Part shown: in pieces, positions 51,819 to 63,016 of the stretch
Numbering within the stretch: the first letter of the stretch is position 1
Layout: each line of letters begins with the position of its first letter
Source: Cryobacterium arcticum
GTDB taxonomy: Bacteria > Actinomycetota > Actinomycetes > Actinomycetales > Microbacteriaceae
Length of the DNA: 64,000 bases
Direction: 5' to 3'
NCBI RefSeq assembly: GCF_001679725.1
Contig: NZ_CP016282.1
Location: 4,092,001 to 4,156,000 of the forward strand
The notes under the pieces: generated by a model
The model's database searches: none
The model's input: only the letters and a program-made list of their open reading frames with translations
Told to the model about the DNA's origin: nothing
Position numbers and translations under genes: made by a program

Positions 51819-52088
51819 CTAATGGCCCTTGTGGTCACCGGTACGATTCTGCTCGTCCAGGTCGTCTTTCTCGGCGGGGGTGGGCTTCATGCCGAGCGCG
51901 AGCATGGCGATGACCACGAGGGCCACGATGAACGTGATGCCCAGCGCGATCGAGGACAGCACGAGGTTGCGGGTGGCCAGCAGGATCGTCAGTCCCACGA
52001 AGAGCGCCATAACGGCGGAGATGCCCACGAGCTCGACGGGCTTGAGGATCTCGGACCTGGTGGGCTTGTGCGGGGTGTTCTGGGTCAC
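51819..52088 (-). CDS. Small two-helix membrane protein
   Basis: 89 residues from GTG 52088. Two hydrophobic helices (LVGISAVMALFVGLTILLA and IALGITFIVALVVIAMLAL) join a charged C-terminus (TPAEKDDLDEQNRTGDHKGH). The start overlaps the stop of the upstream DUF308-like gene (GTGA), so the two are coupled. I do not recognise a function. A regulatory or ion-channel-like partner is possible, but unproven. It lies 82 bases from the P-type ATPase start, on the same strand. Confidence 0.65.
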   Translation of the reverse strand: MTQNTPHKPTRSEILKPVELVGISAVMALFVGLTILLATRNLVLSSIALGITFIVALVVIAMLALGMKPTPAEKDDLDEQNRTGDHKGH

Positions 52089-52684
52089 TGGGTGTCCGAA
52101 TCTGTGGAGGAGTGGGCCAGGCCGCGCTGCGCATCCGTGTGCGCCCACGACAGGGAAAGACCCGCGATGACGAGGTAGACGCCGACGATGACCAGGTAGG
52201 CGCCGAACAGCCCCACCGAGACGACCGCGTGCGGCGGGAGGAGGAGGAAGGCCAGCGACAGCACGGCGGTGAACACGCCGACGAACAGCCAGTCCCTCGT
52301 GACCGGGCCGCGACCGCGTACCCGGATGCCCGAGTAGAGCTCCAGGACTCCCGTGACGGCCGCCCAGACCGTGACGAGGTAGAGGAAGAAGCCCAGCCCG
52401 CCGGCGTGCAGGGCCAGCGCCAGGGCGCCCGCGACGACGCCCACGGCGCCCTGCACGACAAAAAGCGTGCGGTCACGGGGGTCGAGTACGGTGCGCCAGC
52501 TGAGCAGGGCGGTGACCAGGCCCGTGGCCAGGGCGAAGGCGCCGAAGACGAGCAGGCCGAATCGGGCGGAGTGGTCGGCGTTGAACGTGATCACGGCCGC
52601 CGGCACGAACGCCACCACGGCGCGCGCGATGGGTACGGTCCAGTACCGGGTGCCGATGACGGCTGCTGCCGGGGCGTTCGCCAC
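52085..52684 (-). CDS. HdeD/DUF308-like membrane protein
   Basis: 199 residues, six hydrophobic helices (about 15-32, 42-61, 70-90, 95-113, 128-146 and 152-173). Pattern with VVQGAVGVVAGALALAL, WAAVTGVLELYSGIRVRG and LVIVGVYLVIAGL is that of DUF308 (HdeD) proteins, related to acid resistance in E. coli but unassigned in actinobacteria. GTG 52684 has GAAAGAGG upstream. It is first of the pair with the small two-helix protein. Confidence 0.75.
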   Translation of the reverse strand: MANAPAAAVIGTRYWTVPIARAVVAFVPAAVITFNADHSARFGLLVFGAFALATGLVTALLSWRTVLDPRDRTLFVVQGAVGVVAGALALALHAGGLGFFLYLVTVWAAVTGVLELYSGIRVRGRGPVTRDWLFVGVFTAVLSLAFLLLPPHAVVSVGLFGAYLVIVGVYLVIAGLSLSWAHTDAQRGLAHSSTDSDTQ

Positions 52685-52826
52685 GCGGGGACCTCTTTCG
52701 TCGCAGGGAGTCCGTCCAGTCTACGCGGCGCACCTGGGCACGGTCGGTGCCGCCGGTATCCGCGGCCCGGCCAGGCGTTGCGCCCGGACAGTGGGGAGAC
52801 TACGGTCGGCGAAATAGGGGGTCACC

Positions 52827-53627
52827 ATGGACGATCCAGGCACACCGGCCAACGCGGCACCGGACACCGCCGCGCGCCCGGACCCGGCCGACCACCTCGC
52901 GACGCTGACCGAGATGTTCACCCGCGATCCGGATGCCGTTCCCGGCTACCTGAGCAGCCGGTCCGGGCTGCCGGGCCCGCGGGCCAACCTGCCGCTCGCC
53001 GACGCCTTCGCCGCAACGGCCCCCGCCGACCTGATCTGGAGCCTGGCCGATTCGGCCGACGAATACCTGGCCTTCTGCGGAACGGAGGGACTCGGCCGGT
53101 TGGCCCTCGAGCCCGCCGACCGCCCCGGCGCCCTCGCCGCCCTCCGCCGTGCCGCCGCCGACGAACGCTGGCGGGTGCGGGAGGGTGCGGCCAGGGCCCT
53201 GCAGCTGGTCGGTGACGCCGACCCGGAGGTGATGCACGGGGTCGTCGACGAGTGGTCGAACGCGGCGGATGCCTGGCTCGCGCGCGCCGCCCTGGCCGCG
53301 ATCTGCGAGCCGCGGCTGCTGCAGACCAGCCCGGCCCAGGCGCTGGCGCTGCGCACCTGCGACCGCGCCACCGCCCTGCTGCTCGGCAGCGCGCCGATCG
53401 TGACCGACCCGGCCAGGGCCAGGGAGGCGCACCGGGTGCTGCGCCAGGCGCTCGGCTACGGCTGGAGCGTGGCCATCGCGGCCAGCCCCGAAGAGGGCCT
53501 CGCCGCGTTCCGCACGCTGTCCGCCAGCGAGAACCCGGACGCCCGCTGGATCGTACGCTCCAACCTCACCAAGGCCCGGCTGCGCACCGTGCTCGCCGAA
53601 CACAACCTCTGGGGCGCCCTGGGCTGA
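52827..53627 (+). CDS. HEAT-repeat-like protein
   Basis: 266 residues, Ala/Leu/Arg-rich and nearly all helical. Repeats such as ALRRAAADERWRVREGAARALQLVG and VVDEWSNAADAWLARAALAAI, and the C-terminal ENPDARWIVRSNLTKARL, fit the HEAT pattern. Such proteins are binding scaffolds; no active site is visible. No partner is visible in the neighbourhood, which is convergent with pntB (24 bp). The binding target cannot be guessed. Confidence 0.7.
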   Translation: MDDPGTPANAAPDTAARPDPADHLATLTEMFTRDPDAVPGYLSSRSGLPGPRANLPLADAFAATAPADLIWSLADSADEYLAFCGTEGLGRLALEPADRPGALAALRRAAADERWRVREGAARALQLVGDADPEVMHGVVDEWSNAADAWLARAALAAICEPRLLQTSPAQALALRTCDRATALLLGSAPIVTDPARAREAHRVLRQALGYGWSVAIAASPEEGLAAFRTLSASENPDARWIVRSNLTKARLRTVLAEHNLWGALG

Positions 53628-53651
53628 GCGCCCTCAGCGTGACGTGCCGGG

Positions 53652-55025
53652 TCAGAGGGCGTTGACGGCGCCGAGCACCTTGGTGAGGGAGTCCTTGGCG
53701 TCTCCGAACAGCAGCGTTGTCTTCGGGTCGAAGAGCAGCTCGTTCTCGATGCCCGCGAACCCGGGGCGCATGGACCGCTTGAGGAAGACGATCTGACGCG
53801 CGTCCTCCACCTCGAGGATCGGCATCCCGTAGATGGGTGAGCCCGGCGAGGTCTTGGCGGCCGGGTTGACCACGTCGTTGGCGCCCACGACGAGCACCAC
53901 GTCGGTGTTCTTGAACTCGGGGTTGACCTCGGCCATCTCCTTGAGCGACTCGTAGGGCACATTGGCCTCGGCGAGCAGCACGTTCATGTGCCCGGGCATG
54001 CGGCCGGCCACCGGATGGATCGCGAAGGCCACATCCACACCGCGAGCCTCGAGGGTCGTCGCGAGCTCGGCGATGGTGTGCTGGCCCTGCGCCACAGCCA
54101 GGCCGTAGCCGGGCACGATCACGACGCGCTGGGCGTAGGCGAGCATCACGGCCACGTCCTCGGCGTTGGAGGAGCGCACCGGCCGGTTGGACTGCACGGT
54201 GGATCCGGCGGTGGAGCCGCCGCGGAACGCGCCGAACATGATGCCGCTCACGCCGCGGCCCATGGCGGAGGCCATGGCGCGGGTGAGGATGGTGCCGCTG
54301 GCTCCCACGAGGGTGCCGGCGACCACGAGCAGCACGTTGTCCAGCACCACGCCGGAGGCGGCGACCGCGAGGCCGGTGAACGCGTTGAGCAGCGAGATCA
54401 CGATGGGCACATCGGCACCGCCGACCGGCAGCACCAGCAGCAGCCCGACGGCCAGGCCGATCACGAGCAGCAGCAGCGCCCAGCCGGTGGACCCGGTGGC
54501 CACGACGACCCCGCCGATGACCACGGCCGCGACGGCCGCGAGGCTCATGACCCACTTCATGCCGGAGAAGACGACCGGGCGGGTGGTGATGAGTTCCTGC
54601 AGCTTGGCCACCGTGATCGCGGAGCCGGCGAACGACACCGCACCCACGAGCATGGTGAAGACCACCGCGACGAGCACCCAGGGGCCGTCGCTGTGGCCCA
54701 GTTCGAGCATTGCCACGAGCGCCGCGGCGCCACCGCCGACACCGTTGAACAGCGCCACCAGTTGGGGCATCTGGGTCATCTGCACCCGGCGGGAGATCGG
54801 GGCGGCGATCGCGGAGCCCACGGCGATGGCGAGCAGGATGTACGGGATGTTGTCGAGCTTGGCGGAGAGGAAGACCGTGATCACGGCGACCGTGGCCCCG
54901 GCGGCACCGATCAGGTTGCCCCGGCGTGCGGTCTTCGGTGAGCTCAGGCCCTTGAGGGCGAGGATGAAGCAGACGGCGGCGGCCAGGTAGAGCAGAGCGG
55001 TCCACTCGGCGGACAGGAGGCTCAT
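53652..55025 (-). CDS. pntB: NAD(P) transhydrogenase subunit beta
   Basis: 457 residues. The N-terminal half has about nine helices (domain II) and the C-terminal domain III binds NADP(H), shown by VIVPGYGLAVAQGQHTIAEL, HPVAGRMPGHMNVLLAEANVPY and VVLVVGANDVVNPAA. Together with subunits PntA-1 and PntA-2 it couples proton entry to NADPH formation. The ATG at 55025 overlaps the previous gene (ATGA). It is the last gene of a three-gene operon, in the split-alpha arrangement. Confidence 0.95.
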   Translation of the reverse strand: MSLLSAEWTALLYLAAAVCFILALKGLSSPKTARRGNLIGAAGATVAVITVFLSAKLDNIPYILLAIAVGSAIAAPISRRVQMTQMPQLVALFNGVGGGAAALVAMLELGHSDGPWVLVAVVFTMLVGAVSFAGSAITVAKLQELITTRPVVFSGMKWVMSLAAVAAVVIGGVVVATGSTGWALLLLVIGLAVGLLLVLPVGGADVPIVISLLNAFTGLAVAASGVVLDNVLLVVAGTLVGASGTILTRAMASAMGRGVSGIMFGAFRGGSTAGSTVQSNRPVRSSNAEDVAVMLAYAQRVVIVPGYGLAVAQGQHTIAELATTLEARGVDVAFAIHPVAGRMPGHMNVLLAEANVPYESLKEMAEVNPEFKNTDVVLVVGANDVVNPAAKTSPGSPIYGMPILEVEDARQIVFLKRSMRPGFAGIENELLFDPKTTLLFGDAKDSLTKVLGAVNAL

Positions 55026-55330
55026 TTGGTGGTGTCCTTCGTGGTGGCGGCGGGCTTCCGGCCGCGGAACATGCCCAGCATGCGGTCGGTGACGACGAAG
55101 CCGCCCACGAGGTTCGCGGTGGCCAGGGCCACGGCGAGGAGCGCGACGGCCAGCAGCCACGGGTCGTCGAGCTGGCCGGCGACGATGATCGCGCCGATCA
55201 GGATGATGCCGTGGATGGCGTTGGCGCCGCTCATCAGCGGGGTGTGCAGGGTGCTGGACACCTTGGAGACCACCTCGAAGCCGACGAAGACGGTCAACAC
55301 GATGACCGTCAGGAGGGTGATCGGATCCAT
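55022..55330 (-). CDS. pntAB: NAD(P) transhydrogenase subunit alpha part 2 (membrane part)
   Basis: 102 residues, three hydrophobic helices. LLTVIVLTVFVGFEVVSKVSSTLHTPLMSGANAIHGIILIGA holds the conserved HTPLMSGANAIHG signature of the PntA C-terminal part. The start shares a base with the PntA-1 stop (TGATG) and the 3' end overlaps pntB (ATGA), so all three subunits are coupled. This is the split-alpha form found in many bacteria. Confidence 0.95.
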   Translation of the reverse strand: MDPITLLTVIVLTVFVGFEVVSKVSSTLHTPLMSGANAIHGIILIGAIIVAGQLDDPWLLAVALLAVALATANLVGGFVVTDRMLGMFRGRKPAATTKDTTK

Positions 55331-56475
55331 CAGTTCTTTCCTTCCAACGCGGCCGCGGTGGGTGCGTGGCGCACCTCGCCGCCGGAGGTGAGACAGGCGC
55401 CGGCGACGACCTCGTCGGCGCAGTCGGGAACGACCTGGCCGTCGGTCGTCATGAGCGCGAGCAGGTTGGCGACGTTCTTGGCGTACAGCCGGGATGCGTC
55501 GGACGCCATCGCGCTGGCGGCGTCCCGCATGCCCACCAGGGTGACGACCCCGTCGCCGGCGCTGGTGGGAACCAGCTGGTCCTCGCCGGGCAGCACGCCC
55601 TCAACGTTGCCGCCGGTTTCGGCGGCCAGGTCGACCACAACGGAGCCGGCCGGCATGGCGGCGACCATCTCCCGGGTGACCAGGAGCGGGGCCGGCCGGC
55701 CGGGGATCGCGGCGGTGGTGATGAGCACATCCGCCTTGGCCACGTAGGGCGCGAGCAGCTCGCGCTGGCGCACGGCCCGGTCCTCGGCGAGTTCGGTGGC
55801 GTACCCGCCGGCGCCCTCCACGGCGTCCAGGTCGAGGGAGATGAAGGTGCCGCCCATCGAGGTGACCTCGTCGGCCGAGGCCGGGCGCACGTCGTAGGCG
55901 GAGACCCGGGCACCGAGGCGCTTGGCGGTTCCGATGGCCTGCAGCCCGGCCACACCGGCGCCGAGCACGAGCACCCGGGCCGGCGGGATGGTGCCGGCCG
56001 CCGTCATGTAGAGCGGGAAGAAGCGTGGGAACCGGATGGTGGCCTCGAGCACCGCGCGGTAGCCGGCGACGAGAGCCTGGGAGGTGAGGGCATCCATCGA
56101 CTGGGCGCGGGAGATGCGCGGGACCAGCTCGAGGGCGAAGGAGGTGACCTGGGCGGCGGCGAGGGCGGCCACGGTGGGCAACTCGGACGCCGGGGATGCC
56201 AGGCCCACGGTGATGGTGCCGGCTGGCAGGGTGGCGGCGAGTTCGGGGCTCAGCGGTCGCACGTGGCAGAGCACGTCGAAGGTGGTGGCGTCGAAGGCGC
56301 CAGCGACGTGCGCCCCGGCCTTCTCGTAGGCGGCGTCGGAGTAGCCGGAGGCGGCCCCGGCGCCGGACTCGACGGTGACGTCCACGCCCAGCGCGGTGAG
56401 TTGGAGCACCGTTTCCGGTGTTGCTGCGACACGTTTTTCGCCGTCTCGGCGTTCACGCCCAATGCCAACCTTCAC
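55330..56475 (-). CDS. pntAA: NAD(P) transhydrogenase subunit alpha part 1 (NAD-binding)
   Basis: 381 residues from GTG 56475, which has AGGAGTGG upstream. N-terminal GRERRDGEKRVAATPETV is the AlaDH/PNT signature. The NAD-binding fold is RVLVLGAGVAGLQAIGTAKRLGA and the substrate loop is VLITTAAIPGRPAPLLVTREMV. It takes hydride from NADH and passes it via PntB to NADP+. Soluble. First gene of the operon; the 197-bp gap to the divergent BCCT gene should hold its promoter. Confidence 0.95.
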   Translation of the reverse strand: MKVGIGRERRDGEKRVAATPETVLQLTALGVDVTVESGAGAASGYSDAAYEKAGAHVAGAFDATTFDVLCHVRPLSPELAATLPAGTITVGLASPASELPTVAALAAAQVTSFALELVPRISRAQSMDALTSQALVAGYRAVLEATIRFPRFFPLYMTAAGTIPPARVLVLGAGVAGLQAIGTAKRLGARVSAYDVRPASADEVTSMGGTFISLDLDAVEGAGGYATELAEDRAVRQRELLAPYVAKADVLITTAAIPGRPAPLLVTREMVAAMPAGSVVVDLAAETGGNVEGVLPGEDQLVPTSAGDGVVTLVGMRDAASAMASDASRLYAKNVANLLALMTTDGQVVPDCADEVVAGACLTSGGEVRHAPTAAALEGKN

Positions 56476-56672
56476 GAGCAACCACTCCTTTGACGCATCT
56501 GCCACCGGACGAGCGTAAACGGGGTCGTTCGCGCGTCCCAGGGCGATCTCACTTCGTAGCGTACCGTCGTCGATTCCCGGCCCACGGCGATTTTCCGGGC
56601 CCTAAGACCCTGCCAATGGACCTGTCCGGTTGGCCAAGGACCACTCGCACGTCCTAGGGTGGAGGGTTGGCC

Positions 56673-58799
56673 GTGCCGTTTTCGGCGCCCGCCCCTTCTC
56701 GAATCGCACGATCTTCCCGCACTGCCGCCGGCGCCCCCGCCCGAGCAGCGCTCGGTCCCGGGACGCCCCGACTCGATTGGTTGCCCGTTATCAGTTCCAC
56801 CGAACCCGACGCCGCGGCGCGCACTCCCAGCGCGACCCCGCCCCCGTTGATCCCTCCCACTTCAGCCGCTTCGACGAACCGGCGCCGCCGTTTCGGCGTG
56901 CATGTGGCCGCCCCGAGAATCTTCTACCCTGCGCTGGCCATCATCGTCGCCGTGGTTCTCATCAGCATCCTCTTCCCGGTCCGCACGGGCGCCGTTCTGG
57001 CGCAACTGCAGACCCTGGTCGTGGCGGGCCTCGGCCCGTACTACGTGGTGCTGGTGGCATTCTTCGTCATTTTCGCGGTGTGGATGGGTCTGAGCCGGTT
57101 CGGCGACATCAAGCTCGGCCAGGACGACGATGCGCCGGAGTTCGGGCTGATGTCCTGGTTCGCGATGCTCTTCGCCGCCGGAATGGGTATCGGCCTGGTG
57201 TTCTGGGGCGCCGCGGAGCCGCTCACGTACTTCCTCGAACCCAAGCCCGGCGTGCACGGCAGCAAGCCGGAACTGGCGGCAGCAGCCATGTCGCAGACGT
57301 TCCTGCACTGGGGTTTCCACGCCTGGGCGGTCTACGCCGTTGTCGGCCTCTCGCTTGCCTACGCGATTCACCGCAAGGGCCGGCCGGTGTCGATCCGGTG
57401 GGCCCTCGAGCCGTTGCTCGGCGACAAGGTCAAGGGTCGTCTCGGCGACGCGATCGACGTCACCGCGATCGTGGGCACCCTGTTCGGTGTGGCCACCTCG
57501 CTCGGGCTCGGTGTGAAGCAGATTGCCGCGGGGCTGCGCCACCTGGGCGTCGTCGACTCGGTCAGCAACACCCTGCTGGTGGTCCTGATCGTGATCATCA
57601 CCCTGATCGCCATCGCCAGTGTCGTCAGCGGCGTCGGCAAGGGCATCAAGTGGCTCTCCAACATCAACCTCGGCGGGGCGGCGTTGTTCCTCGTCGCCGT
57701 TCTGCTGCTCGGGCCCACGATGTACCTGCTGCGCGTCTTCGTGCAGTCCCTCGGCGGGTACTTCCAGAACATCGTGGGTCTCACCTTCGATGCGAGCGCC
57801 TTCACCGGTTCGGCCGGCCTGGACTGGCAGGGTAGCTGGACCGTCTTCTACTGGGGCTGGTGGATCTCCTGGGCACCGTTCGTCGGGGTCTTCATCGCCC
57901 GCATCTCCCGTGGCCGCACGGTGCGCGAGTTCGTCGCCGGTGTGCTCCTGGTTCCCACGCTCGTCACCTTCCTCTGGTTCGCCGTCATGGGCGGCAGCGT
58001 CATCAAGCAGGTCTGGGAGAACCCCGCCGCCCTCGTCGACCCAGAGGTGGGGATCGTTCCGGAGAACGTGCTCTTCGATTTCCTGGCACAGCTTCCCCTC
58101 GGGCCGGTTCTGGCCGTGCTCGCCGTCGTGATCGTGGCGATATTCTTCATCACCTCGGCCGACTCCGGCTCCCTCGTCATCGACATGCTCGCCTCCGGCG
58201 GCGAGACGGATCCGCCCAAGTGGAGCCGCATCCTGTGGGCGAGCCTGGTTGGCGTCGTCGCGATCGCCCTGCTGCTGGCCGGCGGCCTGTCCGCGCTGCA
58301 GACCGGTGCCATCCTCACGGCGATCCCCGTCAGTGTGGTGATGATCGGTATGTGCATCGCCACGTATCGCGCCTTCCGCGCCGAACACCAGGTGCTGGTG
58401 CAGGTCGAACGCCGGGTACGCCGGGAAGAGATGGCCCGCCGGATCAGCAAGAGCGTCACCAACCACCTGGAGAACAACTTCGACGAGCACTTCGGCGACC
58501 AGATGGACGGCCGCATCACCGCCGCGATCACGGATGCCGCCGGCAACGTGTCCGTCCAGACGCGAGAACGGCGCTCCTTCTGGCCGCGCCGGCCGCGCGC
58601 AGCAACACCCCTCGAAGACCGGCCTGACCTGGGCGACCCGGCGTCGGAGGAGATGCAGGACCTCGGTGACCTGATGCCGCAGGACCCGCAGCCCACGGCG
58701 GACACGTCGTCGGCGGCAGACCACGCCGAACCCGACGCCGAGACGCCGGATGCCACTCTCGCGCCGGACGCCGACCCGGAGGACCCGCGCACATCGTGA
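56673..58799 (+). CDS. BCCT-family (betaine/carnitine/choline) transporter
   Basis: 708 residues from GTG 56673, with GGAGGG 6 bases upstream (TTG 56667 is too close). A variable N-terminal tail (about 1-80) is followed by 12 helices. MGIGLVFWGAAEPLTYF and FYWGWWISWAPFVGVFIARISRGRTVREF are the BCCT signatures, with aromatic residues of the quaternary-amine site. The C-terminal tail (about 565-708) is long, acidic and disordered; in BetP such a tail senses osmotic stress. Likely substrate glycine betaine. A perfect terminator follows at 58850. Confidence 0.93.
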   Translation: MPFSAPAPSRIARSSRTAAGAPARAALGPGTPRLDWLPVISSTEPDAAARTPSATPPPLIPPTSAASTNRRRRFGVHVAAPRIFYPALAIIVAVVLISILFPVRTGAVLAQLQTLVVAGLGPYYVVLVAFFVIFAVWMGLSRFGDIKLGQDDDAPEFGLMSWFAMLFAAGMGIGLVFWGAAEPLTYFLEPKPGVHGSKPELAAAAMSQTFLHWGFHAWAVYAVVGLSLAYAIHRKGRPVSIRWALEPLLGDKVKGRLGDAIDVTAIVGTLFGVATSLGLGVKQIAAGLRHLGVVDSVSNTLLVVLIVIITLIAIASVVSGVGKGIKWLSNINLGGAALFLVAVLLLGPTMYLLRVFVQSLGGYFQNIVGLTFDASAFTGSAGLDWQGSWTVFYWGWWISWAPFVGVFIARISRGRTVREFVAGVLLVPTLVTFLWFAVMGGSVIKQVWENPAALVDPEVGIVPENVLFDFLAQLPLGPVLAVLAVVIVAIFFITSADSGSLVIDMLASGGETDPPKWSRILWASLVGVVAIALLLAGGLSALQTGAILTAIPVSVVMIGMCIATYRAFRAEHQVLVQVERRVRREEMARRISKSVTNHLENNFDEHFGDQMDGRITAAITDAAGNVSVQTRERRSFWPRRPRAATPLEDRPDLGDPASEEMQDLGDLMPQDPQPTADTSSAADHAEPDAETPDATLAPDADPEDPRTS

Positions 58800-58849
58800 G
58801 CCGTCTGGCGCACCGGGCCGGCCGGGCCTGACGCGCCGCACACCGACAG

Positions 58850-58889
58850 GGCCTGACCGGTGGGATCATCCCACCGGTCAGGCCTTTTT
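58850..58889 (+). terminator. Strong intrinsic terminator after the BCCT gene
   Basis: GGCCTGACCGGTGGGAT (58850-58866) pairs perfectly with ATCCCACCGGTCAGGCC (58868-58884), followed by TTTTT (58885-58889). The stem begins 50 bases after the BCCT stop. It is the only classic T-tailed terminator in the window and separates it from hrpB. Confidence 0.92.
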
Positions 58890-59004
58890 CGACGGTTGCC
58901 GAAGCCGGCCACTGGCTCGCTCCGTTCGTCAGGTGGGCCCAGAGTCGAGGCTCGGTACCTGCGACAGGTGAGCACAGACCCCCCAAACGCGACAGACTGA
59001 GGAC

Positions 59005-61563
59005 GTGACCCGTCTTCCGTTCGATCCGTCCAGACTCGGTCGCGGGCTCGCATTCGCCTCGGCGATCGATGATCTGAGTGCTGCGCTTGATCGGAGCCGC
59101 ACCGTGGTCGTCAGCGCGCCGCCGGGCACGGGAAAGACCACGCTCGTGCCGCCCATCCTCGCCGATCGGGTTCCGGGTCGTGTGATCGTCACTCAGCCAC
59201 GCCGGGTCGCCGCCCGCGCTGCCGCCCGACGACTCGCGCAGTTGGACGGATCCGCTCTGGGCTCTCGCGTCGGATACACCGTCCGTGGCGAACGTCAGGT
59301 GAGTCCAACCACCGTGATCGAGTTCGTGACCGCCGGCGTGCTTCTGCGCCGACTGCCCGATGACCCTGGTCTCGACGGGATCGATGCGGTCATCATCGAC
59401 GAAGTGCACGAACGGGCTTTGGAGACGGACCTGCTGATCGGGTTGCTCGGCGAGGTTCGCGAGCTGCGCGACGACCTCGTGCTCATCGCGATGTCCGCCA
59501 CCCTCGACGCCGAGAGGTTCGCGACAATTCTCGGTACGGATGCGTGCCCGGCCCCGATCGTGAGCCAGAGCGTACCGGCCCATCCGCTCGAGGTGCGCTG
59601 GGCGCCCTCTCCCACACCTCGGCTGGATGAGCGGGGCGTCACCCGGGCTTTCCTCGACCACGTCGCGAGCACCGCGGTGGCCGCACACCGCACCCTCGTG
59701 CGCACCGATCCGGCCGCCGATGCTCTCGTCTTCGCTCCGGGTGCGCGTGAGGTCTCCGAGATCGCCGGACGCATCCGTTCTCTCGCCGCGGAGTTCGACG
59801 TGCGGGAACTGCACGGCCAGATCCCCGCCGCAGAGCAGGATACGGTGATCAGTGGGCGGAGCCCCGATGCTGCGGCACGAATCATCGTCACGACGTCACT
59901 GGCCGAATCCTCGCTGACCGTGCCCGGCGTACGCCTGGTCGTCGACACCTGCCTGTCGCGTGCTCCGCAGCGGGATGCTGCGCGCGGCATGAGCGGTCTC
60001 GTCACCGGCCCGACGCCCAAGGCCTCCGCCATTCAGCGCTCGGGGCGCGCCACCCGGCAGGGGCCTGGTGTCGTGATCCGCTGCGTCGACGAGCGCACCT
60101 TCGCCACGGCGCCGTCGCACGCTGCCCCCGAGATCCAGGCGGCAGATCTCACCGATGCAGCCCTGCTCCTCGCTTGCTGGGGCGCCCCACGTGGCGTGGG
60201 CCTGAGGCTGGTCGATCCGCTCCCGTCCGGCAGCCTGGACGAGGCCCTCGCCGCGCTGCGTGGGCTCGGCGCCATCGATGCCGCTGAACGCGCCACCGAC
60301 GAAGGGCGAGCGCTCGCCCGCGTCCCTGCACCTCCGCGCCTCGCCCGCGCACTGCGCACCGGGAGTGGCCTGGTCGGCGGGCGCACAGCGGCCGAGGTCA
60401 TCGCGCTGCTCACCGGTGACATCCGCGTTCACGACGGAGACGCCCAGGCCACTCTCAACGCGCTGCGCACTAGGCGAAGCCCGGATGCCCGCCGATGGGA
60501 GCAGGATGTCCGCCGTCTCGAGCGCTTCGCCGGGGCGAGCGACACGGCGCGAGGAGGCAATGATCAGACCGGACTCATCATCGCGCTCGCCTTTCCCGAG
60601 TGGATCGCCCGCCGCGTCGATCAATCGCCCAACGGTGCAACCTTTCTGCTCGCCTCCGGCACCCGTGCCGGGATCACCGGTCCGCTCGCGAGTGCCGACT
60701 GGTTGGCGGTGGCGGACGTCGCTCGGGCAGAGGGACGAGCGGCCGCAGGAACCGGGGCACTCATCCGCTCTGCCGCCGTCATCTCCGAGAACCAGGCGGA
60801 GCAGGTGGCGCCCCATCTCTGCACAGACCGGGTCGAAGCACGGTTCGTGGACGGGCGCGTCGTGGCCCGCCGCGAACGTCGGATCGGGGCGATCATTCGC
60901 TCGTCCGTGCCGGTGCGCGTACCGGCGGACGATGGCGGACGGGATGCCGTCCGCCGTGCCGTCACAGCGCACGGCCTCGGAGTGTTCATCTGGTCAGACG
61001 CCGCGGACGCTCTGCGGCGTCGCCTCGCGCTGCTGCATCGCGAGCTCGGATCGCCCTGGCCGGATGTCTCAGACACCGTTCTGCTCGCTACGCTCGATTC
61101 CTGGCTCGGCCCCGAGCTGAGCGACCTGGCCGCCGGCACTCCGGCCGCGCGCATCGACCTTGCCCCTGCGCTCCGCCGCACCCTGCCCTGGCCTGCCGCG
61201 GTCGACCTTGACGCTCTGGTTCCGGAGCGCCTCCAGGTTCCCAGCGGTTCGCAGGTCCGTCTCAGCTACCCACCCGCCGATGATTCGTCGGCTCGTCCCG
61301 TTGTGGCTGTGAAACTCCAGGAATGCTTCGGGTGGGCAGAGACCCCACGAGTCTGCGGAGGACGAGTGCCGGTGTTGTTCCACTTGCTTTCCCCCGCCGG
61401 GCATCCCCTTGCCGTGACCGACGACCTCGCATCCTTCTGGGAAGGTCCGTACTCCCAGGTGCGAGCGGAGATGCGCGGACGCTACCCGAAGCACCCCTGG
61501 CCGGAGGACCCCTGGTCCGCCGTACCCACCCGGCACACCACGCGCCGCGCTGCCCTAGGTTAG
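59005..61563 (+). CDS. hrpB: ATP-dependent helicase HrpB
   Basis: 852 residues from GTG 59005. DEAH-type superfamily 2 helicase: motif I is SAPPGTGKTTLVPP, motif II is AVIIDEVHERALETD (DEVH), motif III is MSATLDAERF and motif VI is SAIQRSGRATRQGPG. The HrpB C-terminal domain (about 700-850) ends with RYPKHPWPEDPWSAVPTRHT. RNA target unknown. No ribosome site stronger than GAGG (ACTGAGGAC) is visible. Its stop is 34 bp from the convergent dnaB stop. Confidence 0.92.
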   Translation: MTRLPFDPSRLGRGLAFASAIDDLSAALDRSRTVVVSAPPGTGKTTLVPPILADRVPGRVIVTQPRRVAARAAARRLAQLDGSALGSRVGYTVRGERQVSPTTVIEFVTAGVLLRRLPDDPGLDGIDAVIIDEVHERALETDLLIGLLGEVRELRDDLVLIAMSATLDAERFATILGTDACPAPIVSQSVPAHPLEVRWAPSPTPRLDERGVTRAFLDHVASTAVAAHRTLVRTDPAADALVFAPGAREVSEIAGRIRSLAAEFDVRELHGQIPAAEQDTVISGRSPDAAARIIVTTSLAESSLTVPGVRLVVDTCLSRAPQRDAARGMSGLVTGPTPKASAIQRSGRATRQGPGVVIRCVDERTFATAPSHAAPEIQAADLTDAALLLACWGAPRGVGLRLVDPLPSGSLDEALAALRGLGAIDAAERATDEGRALARVPAPPRLARALRTGSGLVGGRTAAEVIALLTGDIRVHDGDAQATLNALRTRRSPDARRWEQDVRRLERFAGASDTARGGNDQTGLIIALAFPEWIARRVDQSPNGATFLLASGTRAGITGPLASADWLAVADVARAEGRAAAGTGALIRSAAVISENQAEQVAPHLCTDRVEARFVDGRVVARRERRIGAIIRSSVPVRVPADDGGRDAVRRAVTAHGLGVFIWSDAADALRRRLALLHRELGSPWPDVSDTVLLATLDSWLGPELSDLAAGTPAARIDLAPALRRTLPWPAAVDLDALVPERLQVPSGSQVRLSYPPADDSSARPVVAVKLQECFGWAETPRVCGGRVPVLFHLLSPAGHPLAVTDDLASFWEGPYSQVRAEMRGRYPKHPWPEDPWSAVPTRHTTRRAALG

Positions 61564-61597
61564 GCCGGCGACAGACGACCCAGCGGTCAGCTGACAG

Positions 61598-63016
<1,419 letters not shown>

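Noticed and set aside
55366..56493. Plus-strand frame opposite pntAA
   Set aside because: Composition typical of a shadow frame; pntAA has clear NAD-binding motifs on the other strand.
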